Shown: in pieces, positions 1 through 10,500 of the stretch
Numbering within the stretch: position 1 is the stretch's first letter
How the letters are laid out: every line of letters starts with the position of its first letter
NCBI GenBank assembly: GCA_034520725.1
Contig: JAXHNH010000011.1
Coordinates: 620,001 to 684,000, forward strand
Source: Gracilimonas sp034520725
Lineage (GTDB): Bacteria; Bacteroidota; Rhodothermia; Balneolales; Balneolaceae
Reading direction: 5' to 3'
DNA length: 64,000 nucleotides
Program-made: the position numbers and the translations under genes
The notes under the pieces: model-generated
Databases searched by the model: none
Seen by the model: the letters and a program-made list of their open reading frames with translations, nothing else
What the model was told of the DNA's origin: nothing

Positions 1-348
1 GATAGTGATTTGATCTTCATCATTGAAATCAAATCCACTAACATGCATAAGTCCTTTTGGGCCTTTACCTCTTTCACCCACTACTTTAATGAACTGGCCC
101 TGATTATCAAATGCAAAGACTCTGTTTTGGTTCCGTTCCGCAAACATCCAAATATCTCCCCCATCATTTATCCGAAACTGTTCTACAAACTTACCGAATA
201 AAGGTTCGGAATTACCTAAAACAACCGAATCTACCTTAATTAAAGAAACATCTCGGAGGTTTTCGTGCGCCTCTTTATCCATTGAGCAGGCGCTAATAAA
301 CAAGCCAAATAAAGTTATAAAGAAAACAGAATTAATACGTACAGCCAT
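1..348 (-). CDS. 6-bladed beta-propeller lipoprotein, N-terminal part (cut by window edge)
   Basis: An open frame of 116 codons runs from an ATG at 348 to the window edge with no stop. It begins with a hydrophobic signal ending in a lipobox (ISAC, Cys about residue 21), so the product is probably a lipoprotein. The mature part has the phrases typical of the Bacteroidota 6-bladed beta-propeller family: a blade strand ending in IWMFAERNQ, then FAFDNQGQFIKVVGERGKGP, the usual 'variable, glycine-rich KGP' turn. Function is not known for this family; ligand binding at the cell surface or in the periplasm is an inference. It is the first of five such genes in the first 16 kb. Confidence 0.75.
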   Translation of the reverse strand, partial: MAVRINSVFFITLFGLFISACSMDKEAHENLRDVSLIKVDSVVLGNSEPLFGKFVEQFRINDGGDIWMFAERNQNRVFAFDNQGQFIKVVGERGKGPKGLMHVSGFDFNDEDQITI

Positions 349-377
349 AATATATATCGTAATATATACCTATTTAC

Positions 378-974
378 TCACGACCTATCAGTTGGATGTG
401 TAATATTGGTTACCCTATTATTTATAAGTGTCTTCTGTATATCAGTCACTGTACCCATAGAAGCCATATCGTTTACAATAAGTCTCACGTCTGTATCATT
501 TGTAAGATCGCTGCTATTTTTAAGTGCAACAGATAAATCTGCAGGATAAAGTAAAGTTCCGTCAACCAATATCTTTCCGTTACTTAAAATATCTATAATT
601 AAATCGTTTTCGAATTGCTTGAAAGCCTCCGGACTCATCATATTGATATCTACCTGTTCTACGTTTTTGAGAACTAACACGCGGGTAATTTTATTTACTA
701 ACCCAGTATAAACCATATCTGAGGATGAAATTCGAACTTTTGATTCTTGGTCTATTTCAAGAGCATCAATGTGGCTTACCAACGATGATTCTGAAAGTGA
801 AGATCCATTTATTTTAATATCTCCGTTCTCATAAATCCGAATATCTACAAGTTCCAGTGCTTCGTTCTGGGTAAGTGTTTTTGGTTTATTTTCATTCTGT
901 TTGATCTCGGAGGATGAGCATGAAATAATTAATAATGATAATGATAATGATGCTAAAAATATATATTTACTCAT
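378..974 (-). CDS. Lipoprotein with two tandem ExbD/TolR-like periplasmic domains
   Basis: 198 residues. A signal peptide ends in IISC (Cys about residue 19), which predicts a lipoprotein. The mature part contains two copies of the same pattern, at about residues 42-115 and 120-195. Each has 'ENGDIKING..L' or 'SNGKILVDG..L', then a helix, 'V.I..D', 'G.V..I...L' and a final strand. This is the layout of the ExbD/TolR periplasmic domain (strand, 'G.i.vnG', helix, 'vrI.aD...yg.v..im..l...'). The transmembrane helix and its proton-relay Asp found in real ExbD are absent. It might bind TonB-like partners or regulate such a motor, but no exbB or tonB lies nearby. Domain assignment is by eye from pattern. 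Confidence 0.6.
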   Translation of the reverse strand: MSKYIFLASLSLSLLIISCSSSEIKQNENKPKTLTQNEALELVDIRIYENGDIKINGSSLSESSLVSHIDALEIDQESKVRISSSDMVYTGLVNKITRVLVLKNVEQVDINMMSPEAFKQFENDLIIDILSNGKILVDGTLLYPADLSVALKNSSDLTNDTDVRLIVNDMASMGTVTDIQKTLINNRVTNITHPTDRS

Positions 975-1137
975 AATTAAGTATTTAGTTTATTAATAAC
1001 TTTAATTAGTGATTTCTTTATTAAGCCCTCTTGTACTAAATAAATCATTATTTGAAAATTTCCAATCACAAGGCAACATTTCGAGAATGAAGCTCACCAT
1101 ATCACCTCTCACTTCACCACCACTCTATACTTCTATA

Positions 1138-1170
1138 CTCGTTCCGGTGCTCTGCTCCGTAATGCCCTGC
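1138..1170. repeat. Family-2 palindromic repeat, copy 1
   Basis: The sequence reads CTCGTTCCGGTGCTCTGCTC and continues to 'cgtaatgccctgc'. Near-identical wording occurs at 11795-11818 and 19021-19055, with a shorter relative at 1663-1687. The core can fold on itself (CCGG..CCGG and GGTGCTCCGCTCC). It lies close to, but is distinct from, the composite repeats. Confidence 0.55.
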
Positions 1171-1404
1171 TTTATACTACTAAATTAGTTTGAATCCAAC
1201 AACCTTAATATATTTTTCATAATACTACCTCCTAAACCCAAATGAAATACGACGGAGCGATAGATCAATTAACGATAGACGATTTGTTTCCGCCTCCTCT
1301 TCTCACTTTTCTTGAACCTTGATTAGCAGGATTTAGGGATATTCATGATTTTTAGTGGCCTTAATAACACATCAAGGTGCAGAACCCGTGAAGTGAGTAA
1401 AAAA

Positions 1405-1585
1405 CCCTGCTCCATCGGAGCACCATGTTTGTAAAAACAATGACCCCAAAACTACGTCGCGCCGTAGGTGCGGTATGTTATGATGTAAGGTTAGGATGCC
1501 TAATCCAACCCAACATAACGTCCCTAAGGGACGTGGATTTGAGGGCTGGTATCCTTACAAACATACTGTCCCTAACGGGACAGGG
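1405..1585 (+). repeat. Composite REP-like repeat, copy A (four hairpins)
   Basis: Four short hairpins appear in fixed order: TGCTCCATCGGAGCA (1408-1422), CGCGCCGTAGGTGCG (1458-1472), ACGTCCCTAAGGGACGT (1518-1534) and CTGTCCCTAACGGGACAG (1566-1583). Hairpin 1 is followed by ATGTTTGTAA and hairpin 4 is preceded by TTACAAACAT. Hairpin 2 is followed by TATGTT and hairpin 3 is preceded by AACATA. The whole unit can therefore fold as nested stems. Other full copies are at 11935, 12672, 19272 and 19519, and half copies at 12976 and 17104. The flank 'gttccgtcaaa.cgaaagtgaaact' is shared with the copy at 19519. Confidence 0.85.
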
Positions 1586-1695
1586 TTAGGGTTCCGTCAA
1601 AACGAAAGTGAAACTTAAAACTCATCACTCAAAACTTCCTTGAACTGCTTTCCTAATGTTACAGTGCTCCGCTCCGGATCGAGGCTAAATGTTAG

Positions 1696-2886
1696 TTAAT
1701 CTATAATTGGGATTGGGTCAGTCCCCTGCATTTCACTTCTACTATATTTCATATCTATCTTATACTTCTTGATCACCAGATCGTTACTGAATGTAGAGTA
1801 GTAATACCCCTCGTTATCTCGAACAGTCAGGCCACCAAGCTCTTCCACAAATTCCGAATCATCAAACGTATACAGCAATTCATGGTCGGCGTTATACACA
1901 TCAATGAAGCGTTCGTAGATCGGCGATTCCGTTTCGCCGGTTGAAGCCCGGCGGGCATAGGCATGCGGATCGTCAATATTGATAGGGTGTTCCACCTGGA
2001 TCAGATAATTTCCATTGTCCAGAAAAACAGGTGAACTGATATTTCCTAAGCCATACAGACTCACACTTCCACCATCAGCATAGATACCCGGTCCTAAGGT
2101 GCCGTCAAACTCTCTTCGAACTTCAGTTTTAAGGTTTCCCTCATAATCATAAACCTGATGCCTGTAACTGGTGTTAAATGAGTATATAAAATCCTCATCC
2201 CTCATCTCGATTCCACCACGGATCGTTGCCCGGCTATATTCTTCATCCTCCGTTTCAATGATGTTGATACTTCCCCGTACCCGTAAACTATCGGTCAATT
2301 CCATCGTATAAACCAGTGCTCCAATGGTTCCAAAATTAGCTCCGCTCATAATGATCAACCCATCATCACGGATATCCACCAGACTTGCAAACCGCATATC
2401 TTCTGGCAGTTCGTAGGTTTTAATGAAGGTACCATCCAGGCCAAATTCATCTAAACGGGAGCCCTGTATATTGGCTACATACAGCTTATCATTAAACAGG
2501 CTCATTCCAAACGGACTTTCAAGATCACCGGGACCTTTTCCTTCTTCCCCGACAGCCCAACGAAGGTTGCCTTCAGGATCGAGCGATATCAGCTTACTCA
2601 AACGACGGTCGATGAAGTAGAAATTGCCGTCCTCATCAATTTGCAGGTAACCGATGTTACTGATCACCGGTTCTTCAATGACGGATAAGTCGATAGTTTC
2701 AACCAGCTCAAATCCTACCGGAGGAGCTTCTTCATCCTGTAACAATCCTTCACTCGGATTGTAGATAACCCCATTTTCTTTTCGGATGGTTGATGCATCC
2801 TCTCCACCATTCCCGCAGCCGAAGCCGGTTATAATAAGCACGCACACTAAAACACAGGTGCATATTCGATGTATTATATAATTCAT
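1696..2886 (-). CDS. Exported 6-bladed beta-propeller protein (probable lipoprotein)
   Basis: 396 residues, the common length for the 6-bladed beta-propeller family of Bacteroidota. The N-terminus is a hydrophobic signal ending in GFGC (Cys about residue 24). That gives a weak lipobox, because the -3 position is Gly. Blades repeat the pattern 'D..GNFYFID...S.L..LD.EGN' and carry the marker 'GEEGKGPGDLESPFG' near residue 115, which is almost diagnostic for this family. No catalytic site is recognisable. It starts about 100 bases after the RND permease stop on the same strand and could be read from the same transcript. The role is unknown. Confidence 0.8.
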   Translation of the reverse strand: MNYIIHRICTCVLVCVLIITGFGCGNGGEDASTIRKENGVIYNPSEGLLQDEEAPPVGFELVETIDLSVIEEPVISNIGYLQIDEDGNFYFIDRRLSKLISLDPEGNLRWAVGEEGKGPGDLESPFGMSLFNDKLYVANIQGSRLDEFGLDGTFIKTYELPEDMRFASLVDIRDDGLIIMSGANFGTIGALVYTMELTDSLRVRGSINIIETEDEEYSRATIRGGIEMRDEDFIYSFNTSYRHQVYDYEGNLKTEVRREFDGTLGPGIYADGGSVSLYGLGNISSPVFLDNGNYLIQVEHPINIDDPHAYARRASTGETESPIYERFIDVYNADHELLYTFDDSEFVEELGGLTVRDNEGYYYSTFSNDLVIKKYKIDMKYSRSEMQGTDPIPIID

Positions 2887-2993
2887 TTATCCAATTGATT
2901 AATTATTAATTGATCTGATCTCATTTCAGGCATTTTTAATTAACCGCAAAGCTCGCAGAGCTTACTTCATCACTTCATAATTTTATCAATCTG

Positions 2994-5900
2994 TCAACTA
3001 TCAACTCTCACCCCATCACTCCTAACCCTCAACCCCGTCATCACCAATAAGAGGATCGTACTGATCGAAAGTCCCCAAATAACCACGATAGCCAGGTTTT
3101 CCCAGAACTCATTGTTGCCAAAGATCATCATGGGAATCAGTCCGGTGATGGTAGTTACGGTCGTGATCAAAATGGCGCGAATGCGTTTCCGATAGACGTG
3201 CATCCAGCAGCGCAGCCCAAAGATGCCATTCCCATTTTCCAGCTGTTTCTGATGATAGATGAGGATCGCATTATTCACCACTACCCCAATACAAAGTAAT
3301 GAACCGGCGATAGCACCCCGGTCGAAAGCCATATCGTTGGCCAGCGTACCCAGCATGATACCTACCAAACTGAACGGAACAGCCATGATCACAAAAATGG
3401 GATACTTCACGCTTTCCAGCAGAGCCGACACGATCATCCACACGCTTAGTAAACTCAATAGCGCAATAAATATGAAATTCCGGCTGCTGTCGTCATTCCC
3501 AAATCCAAAGAAACCGCGTCCAAAATTGATCTCAGCTCCCACAGGCACCGGTGTGGTTTCGATCACCGATTCAATGAATTCACGGCCCATGCGGTAATTG
3601 CCCAGATAATCCACGGTCACCGTTCGCTCATACGACTGATTGTTCCTGCGAATCTCTGTCAGCCCTCCCTCCTGCACGATCTCACCGATCCGGCTGATAT
3701 TGAAGTTCACGTTCCCAAACTTTCGCGTCCGGTTCATCATGTCTTCCTCAAACGCCCTGTCCCTCTCACTTCGGCCGATCAGATACATTTCCTGCCCGGC
3801 GAATTCCACCTTGCCGACGGTATTCTCAGGATTCAGGTCCAGCATCAGGGTTGAAATAACCTCTCTGCGGTTCAGGTCATTGGCCAGTATCCGCTCTTCA
3901 TTCAGACGCAAAATATATTGCTGAAAATCATCCCGTCGGGAATAATAACTTGAGTTGATATCCACCTCCCTTACGCGGCGACTTGTTTTCAATCTCCGTT
4001 CAAGATCCTTGGCCAGATTCAGTAATTCGTCATAAGAATAGCCTTTCAGGCGAATGGAGTGATTGGACGAACTTCCCCCAAAACCCGTGCTGATCCCCTG
4101 AAGATTGAGCCCGGATACAGATAAAGCAAAATTACCGGTACGGGCTCCCAGAAAAGCGGCTTCACCAAAAAAGGTGTAGGGATCTGTTTCATACAGGTAT
4201 TCCGGATCGACCACGAACCGAATTCGAGCTCCAAAATATTCAGACAGATTGGCCTCGTAATATTTAAAGGCATGGGCGTACGGCTCCACGATGGTTTCAT
4301 AATTCTTCACGATCTTGTCGATCTCGGATAGCGGCGTCCCTTGCGGCGCCTGAATGTACACATTAATACTTTGTTCATTCCCTCGCCTCCACGGACTTCC
4401 AAAATACGTTTCATCTGAAAAACGCTTGGTCAACCCGCCGATCCAGTCGTCTATTGTATCCCGGTTATCAAAATAGACCTGGGTAAATTCCGGCCATAGG
4501 GTTCCTTCCTCCGAATCCCATTCCGGCTCCTCAATAGCAAACAGCGGAAGGCCGATCACACCGATCAGGACTACCGGCAGTACCCATCTGAGTTTTGACT
4601 TTAGCAGGAAGCTCTTCATCACCAGGCGGTTCAGCCATCCTGAAACCCGTCCTGACCTCTTTTTCTCCGTGATCTTTGGAGTAAGCCACACCAAGGCATA
4701 GGGAATCCACGTAAACGCAATAATAACCGAACACACGAGCGTAACCGTCAGGGCCACCGCCAGTGGCACCAGGAATATGCGAAGTTCATCAAGCGCAAAA
4801 AGCAGCGGTATGAAAATCCCAACTGTTGTAAAGGTACTGCCCAAAACCGGAACCACCGAATTTCCGATCTCTCTGAGTATGTGATCTATACGATCTGATC
4901 TGCCTGAAGGAAGCCCGGGATTCAGGTGCTCAAACACCACCACCGCATTATCGATCAGCATACCCAAGGCCACCGTGATTCCCGCCAGCGTGATGATATT
5001 GAGGCTATAATCCAACAAATAAAGCACGATCAGACTGAGCAAAACAGAAAAGGCCACACTGCCCATGATCACAAAGGGAGCCCTGAGCTTACGGATGAAC
5101 AGGATCACCACGAAGAATACCAGAATACCACTTATAATGGCCTGCAGCTTAAGATCGTCGAACTGCTGACGAAGTTCCTCGGTGGAATCGATGGTTAGCA
5201 TCAGCGACAAGCTTTCAGGCAATTGTGCTTTAATATCTTCCATCGACTGAAGTACATTTTCGGCCAGTGTAAAAGCATCAGCACCCGATTCCTTAACAAA
5301 CTCAATGGTCAGGGCCGGGTCGCCGTTTATTCGCTTGATGGATTTTGCGGGATAGTCCTGAACTGAGATCTCAGCAAGGTCATCCAGAACCAGCTGCTTT
5401 CTGGAACCGGGCAGTTCGACCTTGAGTCCGGCTATATCGGCGATACTGTTGAACTTGGGCGGAATGATCAGGCTGTAGCGCGATATACCTTCCTCCACAA
5501 AACCGGCGGAACGCCAGCTCAACTGCTCGCGCACCTGCAACAAGATCTGCCGGGGTGAGAGGTCATACTTTTCAACCTCATCGACATTGAATTCTATGAC
5601 CAGGGCCGGGTCCTGTACGCCACGAATGGCTACCTCGGCGAGTCCATCAATGGAAAGTAATTTCGGACGAATATTGGTTCGGGTGTACTCCAGCAGCTGC
5701 CTGGGGGCCATATCTCCATTCAGTGTATACACGATGAAGGTCTGCTGATCTTCCAGCTCATCGGGAACCTGACGGGTAATGCTGGGTGGCGAAACGCTTT
5801 CGGGAAGGTTTTCATCCAGTGTGAACAGGTATTCCCTAAGTTCCAGCACGCGGTAATCGACCGGTGAATCCTTTCGGAAGGTGATGGTCACCGTTGAACG

Positions 5901-6152
5901 TCCTTCCTGGGTGATGGAACGGATATCGGTCACATCACGCAGGCGATTGGCTTCCCGTTCCACTTTTCGGGTGATCTCCATCTCCATGATCTCAGGCGAG
6001 GTACTGCCCCAGTTATAATTCACTGTAACGGAAGGCAGATTGAGCTCCGGGGTACTCTCAACCGGCAAAACACGCCATACCGCTACCCCTATCACACACA
6101 CGATGATGTAGAAGAAGGAAATGAGATATTTACGATTTAATAGCTCGTGCAC
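2994..6152 (-). CDS. RND-family efflux permease (inner-membrane pump subunit A)
   Basis: 1052 residues, full length for an AcrB/MdtB-type RND transporter. It exports substrates from the periplasm using the proton gradient. Visible features are an N-terminal TM helix followed by 'VLPVESTPELNLPSV', two large periplasmic loops, and two TM bundles. The TM4 relay region reads GMLIDNAVVVFEHLN, so the first Asp of the usual 'DD' is kept and the second is Asn. The second half carries 'VVVNNAILIY'. Downstream of the fusion-protein gene and in line with a second permease at 7537-10551, it looks like part of a two-permease pump. No outer-membrane TolC gene is in the window. The product has two bundles and no frameshift, unlike its fusion-protein neighbour. 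Confidence 0.93.
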   Translation of the reverse strand: MHELLNRKYLISFFYIIVCVIGVAVWRVLPVESTPELNLPSVTVNYNWGSTSPEIMEMEITRKVEREANRLRDVTDIRSITQEGRSTVTITFRKDSPVDYRVLELREYLFTLDENLPESVSPPSITRQVPDELEDQQTFIVYTLNGDMAPRQLLEYTRTNIRPKLLSIDGLAEVAIRGVQDPALVIEFNVDEVEKYDLSPRQILLQVREQLSWRSAGFVEEGISRYSLIIPPKFNSIADIAGLKVELPGSRKQLVLDDLAEISVQDYPAKSIKRINGDPALTIEFVKESGADAFTLAENVLQSMEDIKAQLPESLSLMLTIDSTEELRQQFDDLKLQAIISGILVFFVVILFIRKLRAPFVIMGSVAFSVLLSLIVLYLLDYSLNIITLAGITVALGMLIDNAVVVFEHLNPGLPSGRSDRIDHILREIGNSVVPVLGSTFTTVGIFIPLLFALDELRIFLVPLAVALTVTLVCSVIIAFTWIPYALVWLTPKITEKKRSGRVSGWLNRLVMKSFLLKSKLRWVLPVVLIGVIGLPLFAIEEPEWDSEEGTLWPEFTQVYFDNRDTIDDWIGGLTKRFSDETYFGSPWRRGNEQSINVYIQAPQGTPLSEIDKIVKNYETIVEPYAHAFKYYEANLSEYFGARIRFVVDPEYLYETDPYTFFGEAAFLGARTGNFALSVSGLNLQGISTGFGGSSSNHSIRLKGYSYDELLNLAKDLERRLKTSRRVREVDINSSYYSRRDDFQQYILRLNEERILANDLNRREVISTLMLDLNPENTVGKVEFAGQEMYLIGRSERDRAFEEDMMNRTRKFGNVNFNISRIGEIVQEGGLTEIRRNNQSYERTVTVDYLGNYRMGREFIESVIETTPVPVGAEINFGRGFFGFGNDDSSRNFIFIALLSLLSVWMIVSALLESVKYPIFVIMAVPFSLVGIMLGTLANDMAFDRGAIAGSLLCIGVVVNNAILIYHQKQLENGNGIFGLRCWMHVYRKRIRAILITTVTTITGLIPMMIFGNNEFWENLAIVVIWGLSISTILLLVMTGLRVRSDGVRVDS

Positions 6153-6167
6153 GAGAATTCAAAATTT

Positions 6168-6224
6168 AAAATTCAAAATTCAAAATGAGTTCTTTGCAAT
6201 TTTTCATTTTGAATTTTGAATTTT
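6168..6224. repeat. AT-rich inverted repeat with 21-base arms
   Basis: The left arm 6168-6188 and right arm 6204-6224 are perfect complements of 21 bases (built from AAAATTCAAAATTC words) around a 15-base loop. It lies between the fusion-protein stop and the RND permease start. A related AT-rich inverted repeat flanks the other side of the fusion-protein gene (7351-7520). It is poor as a terminator because the stem has almost no GC, so a mobile or REP-like repeat is more likely. Confidence 0.7.
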
Positions 6225-6227
6225 TAA

Positions 6228-7312
6228 TTAACCAATAAGAGGAACCACCTTCTGCTGATGACTGATACTAAAATGCTGATCCACGGCCAGGGTATCGCCG
6301 GGTTCAATTTCGGGATGGTCGATCAGGACCCAGTCGGAATTCATGGCCTCCGGGGTTACATAGATCCACTCCACCTCCTCATTATTCAGTAAACGGAACA
6401 CCAGGGTTCTTCCATCACGCTCCAGCAGGGCTTCACGCGGCATTCGGACTTTAGCTTCCTGACTGCGCACAAACACGCGTCCATCTACCGTCATACCGGT
6501 CTTGAGGCCCAATTCACTGTTATCCACTTCCACCAGTACCTGCCCTGTTTTGGTATCAGGATCCACTTCCGGTGAAATGGCAGTGATCTCGCCCTCATAA
6601 CCCTTACCCCCGGGGCCGAACAGTTCCACCTTCATACCTTCATCCAGATTGTTGATCTCCGACTCCAGCACGTCAAAACGCACGCGGGCAGTTGAAGCAT
6701 CTATGAGTGAAGCCAGTTCCGTACCGGCTGATACATACGACCCTACGGAAATGAAGGTTTGGTTGGTCACCACATTTTGCAGGGAAAGCCGTCCGGAAAA
6801 TGGCGCCTTCACCGTTGTGTAGCTCAGGTTCAAGTTTTGCACGGTCATAGGCTACTTCGGCATCGGCCAATCCGCTGTTGATACGGATCATTTCATCATT
6901 GCTTTCCCCGGTGTAACCTTCTCCGAAGTCGTTTGTCGATCTCATACTGATTCTCAGCCTTCAGATAAGCCTGCCGGGCTTGCTCGACCTCATATTCCCA
7001 TTCATCATCCACAAATTGGAGCAATACCTCTCCTTTCTGTACCTGTCGGCCTTCCTCAATGATATGGGACTCCACATAGCCGCTTATCCGGGGTACGATC
7101 TTCGTCTGCTGCAGTGGCTCCACAACCCCGCGACTTTCGATATAGAAATTCAGCGGTTCATCGTCCACCACATCAAACACCACCTCGGGACGGATCTCCA
7201 CACTATCCATATCCGGAGCCTCCGGCCTTTCCTCCTCACTTTTACAAGCAGTGAACAGGGTTACAGTGATCAGTAAACAGGGAAGTAATTTTGGCATTAT
7301 TTGTCTTTTCAT
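6228..7312 (-). pseudogene. RND membrane-fusion protein (HlyD/AcrA type), two frameshifts
   Basis: The product is a periplasmic adaptor linking RND permease and outer-membrane channel. The start is best placed at 7312, giving a lipoprotein signal ending in FTAC. The first frame encodes the lipoyl half ('VEPLQQTKIVPRISGYV') up to about 6930. A second frame carries 'NDFGEGYTGESNDEMIRINS' and 'GLADAEVAYDRAK'. A third starts at 'LNLSYTTVKAPFSGRL' near 6840 and runs through the beta-barrel to the stop at 6228. Both shifts fit one extra A in short A runs (AAA near 6933 and AAAA near 6860). The coding content is otherwise intact, so a sequence error is as likely as a real lesion. Confidence 0.85.
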
Positions 7313-7350
7313 AACACTTGGTCTAATTAAACTCTGAGTCACATTGTGGT

Positions 7351-7520
7351 AATTAAAAATTCAAAATGAAAAATTTAAAATATTGCTTGGTCTGACGGCT
7401 CAAAGCCCGTCTGACCAATAGCTAGTTTCGAACTCAGTAACCTATAAAATCCATCAGACGGGTAATCCGTCAGATGGAAGTAATTAACCATTTTAAATTT
7501 TGAATTTTTCATTTTGAATT
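7351..7520. repeat. AT-rich inverted repeat enclosing GC-rich mini-palindromes
   Basis: Left end (7359-7375, ATTCAAAATGAAAAATT) and right end (7503-7519) are exact complements. Inside are two imperfect GC-rich hairpins built on GTCTGACGG / CCGTCTGAC (7388-7419) and CATCAGACGG / CCGTCAGATG (7452-7477). It sits between the second RND permease and the fusion-protein gene and may be a small non-autonomous repeat element. Confidence 0.6.
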
Positions 7521-7536
7521 ACTCCCATTCGTCCAT

Positions 7537-10500
7537 TTAAACACCAATGGGAATCAAATACAAGGTCAAAAAGGTACTCGTTATCATTCCGCCCATCAGT
7601 GCTATGGCCAATGATTGCCGGAAGATGTATCCATCTCCAAATGGGATCAGCATTGGGATCAATGCCAGGATCGTTGTCATACTCGTCATGACCACCGGCC
7701 GGAACCGGTTGATACCCGCCTGCCTGATAGCTTCATCCAGATTGCCGGTTTCATCAAAATAGCGGCGCATGAAATCCACTTTCAGGATGGAATCATTTAC
7801 AGCAATTCCGGTCAGGATCAGGATCCCCATAAAAGAAAGCGCATTTAAACTGACACCTCCGATATACATCGCAAAAAAGGAACCGATCCACGCAAATGGA
7901 ATGGCCAGAATAATGATGAACGGATATTTCAGATTTTCATACTGTATGGCGAGGATGAGATAGATCAACAACACGCTGATCATCAACAGCCACCCTAATT
8001 CTTTCAGCAAGGTAATGACCTGCAGGGCTGAACCGCGAACCTGAATTTCATGTCCTGATTCCTGCATAAAACTATTCACCATCTGTTGAATCTCTCCACC
8101 GTCCCACCACCAATCCATGAAGGTCAGATCAGAATTATAGGTCAGTATCGGAGCCTGACGGATACGCTCAAGCTGTTCGGCCTCATTGATGCGCGAGATC
8201 TCGGCTACATCCGTCAGCGGAATGATCTTGTTCCTGATATCAAGGGTGATCTCTGTGGGATCCAGTGATTGTCCCCGCTCCCCGATCAGGCGTATGGATA
8301 TCTGCTCATCCTGCCGGTTCCAGTCGGTGATGAAAGCCCCGCGTGTCAGTGATTCCAGGTAACGGATCACCTCCGTCTCGGTTAGTTCAAAGGCCAGCAT
8401 CTGTTCCGATCTGAAGCGGATCTGATACGCCTGTATCCGCTGTGGATATTTCAATTCAAGATCTGTTTCCCTATAATTTCGGCTCATGAATTCTGAAAAG
8501 GCTCCGGCTACCCGGTTACTGAATGCCCGGTCGGTTCCCACCACACTAAACTGCACCGGAGCATCCTGACCAACAGCAACCACGCCGGTCGCATCATCCG
8601 ACATTTTTTGAAAGGTCCAGTTGGCATAGGTCCGGGCGATCCCTTCCATGATACGTTCCACTTCCCGTGCCTCCTCAAACCCGGAAACGGGGACGGAGAT
8701 CGTAAATTTATTGAGCCCTTCGTTGGTGATAGAGCTTAGATTCGTGTTATCTGTGTAGCCGCCAAGTGACAGTATGTTGGACTGGCCGGTTCGCTCCAGA
8801 AGAATGTTGGTCACATCCGCAGAGGCCTGCTTGGCGGAACGCAGAGCCGTGTTACCGGGCATGGATACCAGGTATTCTACCTTAGACGGCTCGTCAGGTG
8901 GCAGTACGGCTTTTTCGGTGGTCATGAAGGCAAAGGCTGCAGCGGCTAATAACAAAACGGCAACCAAAATAATGGGCAGTGGCTTCTGGATGACCCGCCC
9001 CAGGTTACGTTCATAGGCCATTACAATACGATCAAGTGCATTGGAGACTTTACTGAGGACGCCCTTAGGTTTCGACCCCTTGCTGATCTGAGCTACAAAG
9101 ACCGGTAGAATGAACAGGGCCACCAAGAGCGAGGCGATCAAACTGAAGGAAAGCGTGGCGGCCAGGTCGCGAAAGAAAGCCCCTTCAAATCCACCGAGAA
9201 AAATAAGCGGCAGGAATACCGAAATGGTGGTGAAGGTGGAAGCCGTTACGGCCAGACTGATCTCTTTGGTTCCCTCCCGGGCAGCTTCAAATCGACCCAA
9301 GCCTTTTTGGCGGTAGCGACTGATGTTCTCCAGCACCACAATGGCATTATCCAGCAGCAGACCGATGCCGAGAGTGAGTCCGCTGAGGGAAATGATGTTG
9401 AGCTGAATATCGAACAGGAACATCACCACGAAGGTGAGGAAGATACTGACAGGGATGGAGATCCCAATGGTAAAGGGACTCCGTGCGTCATCCAGGAACA
9501 GGAACAGCACCAAAAAAGCCAGCAAGCCACCGATCAACAGGGTTTGCAGCAGGTTGGAAATGGAATTCTCGATGTAGCTCGCATCTTCCTGTATCACCTC
9601 GATGAGGATATCCGGGTTTTGGTCACGGATCTCGGTCAGTACATTTTCCAGAGTCTCGAAGACCTCGACCGTGTTGGAGCCGTATTCTTTTTTGACGAGC
9701 ACGTTCAGCACCTCTTCCCCATCCAGCAGTGCAAAAGAAGTTGGGTCGGCTTCGGCCATTTGGACATCCGCCAGTTCTTCCAGCAGCAATACACGTCCGC
9801 TTGCCAGGGAAATAATGGGGGTTTTCCGCAGGTCATCCAGCGACTCGATCCGGCTTTCGATCTTGAGGGCGTATCGGTACCAGCCATCGCGGAGTTCGCC
9901 CGTAGAGGAAAACAAGTTGGCATCCTGCACCGACTGCTGAATTTGGGACAGCGACAATCCATACCGATCAATAAAGCGCGGGTTGAACCGGATCTGTACT
10001 TCGGGCTGAACTTCCCCCACTAACAAAGCCTGGGCAATGCCCTCCTGCTGTTCCAGTCGGCGGGTAAACACCTGATCGGCCCAGCGCTTCAGGGAAAGCC
10101 GATTCGAAAATTCCTGATTGGAGACATTGGCCAGCTGAAGCGCAATGGTAGCGATCGGCTCATCCGAAGCCGAAGAATACACCAGCTGCGGCCGCTCGGC
10201 CTGATTGGGCAACATATACCGCGCCTGATCCAATTTCTCCCGCACGTTCAGGAAGGCGATATCCATATCAAAGCCCCATTCGAAGGTGAGGAAGATGAGG
10301 GATTGACCCTGCCGGGAAAGAGATTCAATTTGCTGCACGCCGCGCACGCCGGAAAGCATGCCCTCCAGCTGCTCGGTAATGCGGAACTCCACTTCCGAAG
10401 CCGGCGCCCCGGAATAGTCTGTACGCACCAACAGCGTAGGCCGGTCAATATCCGGCATCAGCTCGATGGAGAGCCGTTCCAGTGCAATACCCCCGAAAAT

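Larger units (their letters stand above)
975..1695. other. Intergenic region, about 720 bases, repeat-bearing
   Basis: No convincing gene. It holds one composite palindromic repeat (1405-1585), two copies of a second GC-rich palindrome (about 1138-1170 and 1663-1687), and a stretch near 1315-1350 with the 'gattagcaggattt' wording common in bacterial intergenic repeats. The rest is plain AT-rich spacer. Confidence 0.6.

Noticed and set aside
9307..10023. 238-residue plus-strand reading frame opposite the RND permease
   Set aside because: It lies wholly inside a clearly conserved permease gene on the other strand; composition is that of an antisense shadow.
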